A DNA stretch of 64,000 nucleotides from Neodiprion pinetum (Eukaryota; Arthropoda; Insecta; Hymenoptera; Diprionidae). Below are positions 63,156 to 64,000 of this stretch, in pieces. Under the pieces are notes generated by a model that did not search any database, had not been told where the DNA came from, and saw only the letters and a program-made list of their open reading frames with translations. Within the stretch, counting starts at the first letter, position 1, and each line of letters begins with the position of its first letter. Location of the stretch: assembly GCF_021155775.2 (NCBI RefSeq), contig NC_060233.1, positions 37,293,077-37,357,076 of the forward strand. Direction: 5' to 3'. Both the position numbers and the translations under genes were made by a program.

Positions 63156-63181
63156 CTCCAGACCGACGCGACGGTCTGGAG
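63156..63181. repeat. Perfect 10-bp hairpin
   Basis: CTCCAGACCG and CGGTCTGGAG flank a 6-nt loop. Beyond a few unpaired bases the stem continues as ATGTT against AACAT. Possibly a structured RNA or element end. Confidence 0.5.
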
Positions 63182-63256
63182 TAACATTGGGGCTTTGTTT
63201 TGTGTTTCGTAAAAAGATACCCTAATACGCATTCTGCTACGAAGAATTTTTTTCCA

Positions 63257-63300
63257 AGAGAGGGAGAGAGAGAGAGAGAGAGAGAAAGAGGGGGACAGAG
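63257..63300. repeat. (GA)n-rich tract
   Basis: About 40 bases of GA dinucleotides with GGGGACAGAG at the end, in the channel intron. Confidence 0.85.
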
Positions 63301-64000
63301 AAAGGCAGACGAAGTTTAATTGGTTTTCGTTATAGCTACTGCAGTCTCCGAGTTAGAATTATTACACAGAGTAAATCGTGTAATCTCAAACTTTGGAGAT
63401 TTTGCTATCACAAGACAATTCGATTTGGCGGCTCGTTTAATACTCGCCGTGCACACGTACCTATCGGATATTGTACCTATGTATCCACCATTCCATCCGT
63501 CGGGAAACTCTTGTGTGTACTAGGTGTGTGTATATTTACGCACGTGGATGGATTCGTATGCCGAATGCTCGCCTATGGTTGTACCTACGTATGTATGCAT
63601 GTAGCTGCCTGGGTCGACGAATCTATGTACAGAGCGGTTCCGATCCGCATTCCGCATGGCAACAGCTGGGTGTCAAACGCAATAAGGTACCGTTGTATTG
63701 TTTCGGTTCGAAGGGTCGGCGGCAATTTTCTTTACGGGCACATTTAGTTGGTGTTCTCCATCCCGAGTGAACGAACAACCCTCGCTAATTAATTCAAGGT
63801 TTTCCACCGTCGGGATTTCCGTGATTCTCCAAAGAATCGTAGACCGGTCGAAAAGGGGTCGTTATAAAAATTACCATTTCACACGCGGTGAGCCTGACGA
63901 ATCTCTCCTTAGCGATTTATCCCCCACCATTCGGGTATTCCAACTTGGCGTGGGCACTTCAAACTTCTATAATTTTCGTATACGAGGTAGGGACGCAGGT

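Larger units (their letters stand above)
62074..64000. other. Intron of the channel gene; no exon seen
   Basis: Sequence upstream of the S6 exon. No pore or S1-S5 exon was found on the minus strand to the window edge. It contains a pyrimidine-tract region on the minus strand (about 62147-62177), a (GA)n run and a short perfect hairpin, listed separately. Confidence 0.5.

Overview
The window is animal nuclear DNA: genes are split by GT-AG introns, some only 64-100 nt long, and long AT-rich spacers hold inverted-repeat elements. Protein similarity points to an insect; a hymenopteran is my guess, not shown by the sequence. Gene models below are hand-spliced, and every exon junction listed was checked for reading frame.

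Left end (1-6.8 kb) is a compact housekeeping block. IFT56/TTC26 (minus, partial) sits head-to-head with RpL14 (plus), sharing about 370 bp of promoter. RpL14 introns 2 and 3 each carry a copy of a box C/D snoRNA. A small unrecognised gene follows, then nibrin (NBN, minus, ten exons, complete), which converges on it.

Middle (9.5-48 kb) is a family array: ten LITAF-like genes, eight minus and two plus. Eight keep both halves of the split zinc site (CxxC, then HxCxxC) around a hydrophobic hairpin. Two adjacent members (34.2-34.8 and 36.0-36.5 kb) keep the intron phases and PPxY tails but have lost the zinc ligands. LITAF proteins are tail-inserted endosome/lysosome membrane proteins whose PPxY motifs can recruit WW-domain ubiquitin ligases. 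One unrecognised gene without the domain lies inside the array (43.6-44.4 kb). The 10.3-28.6 kb stretch has no gene I can support and holds several non-autonomous DNA-transposon-like elements.

Right end (53.2-64 kb) holds the C-terminal half of a cyclic nucleotide-gated channel on the minus strand: S6, C-linker, cyclic-nucleotide-binding domain, leucine-zipper coiled coil and tail. Its earlier exons lie beyond the window.

The most notable findings are the LITAF array with zinc-less paralogues, the paired snoRNAs sharing one guide, and the unassigned genes.
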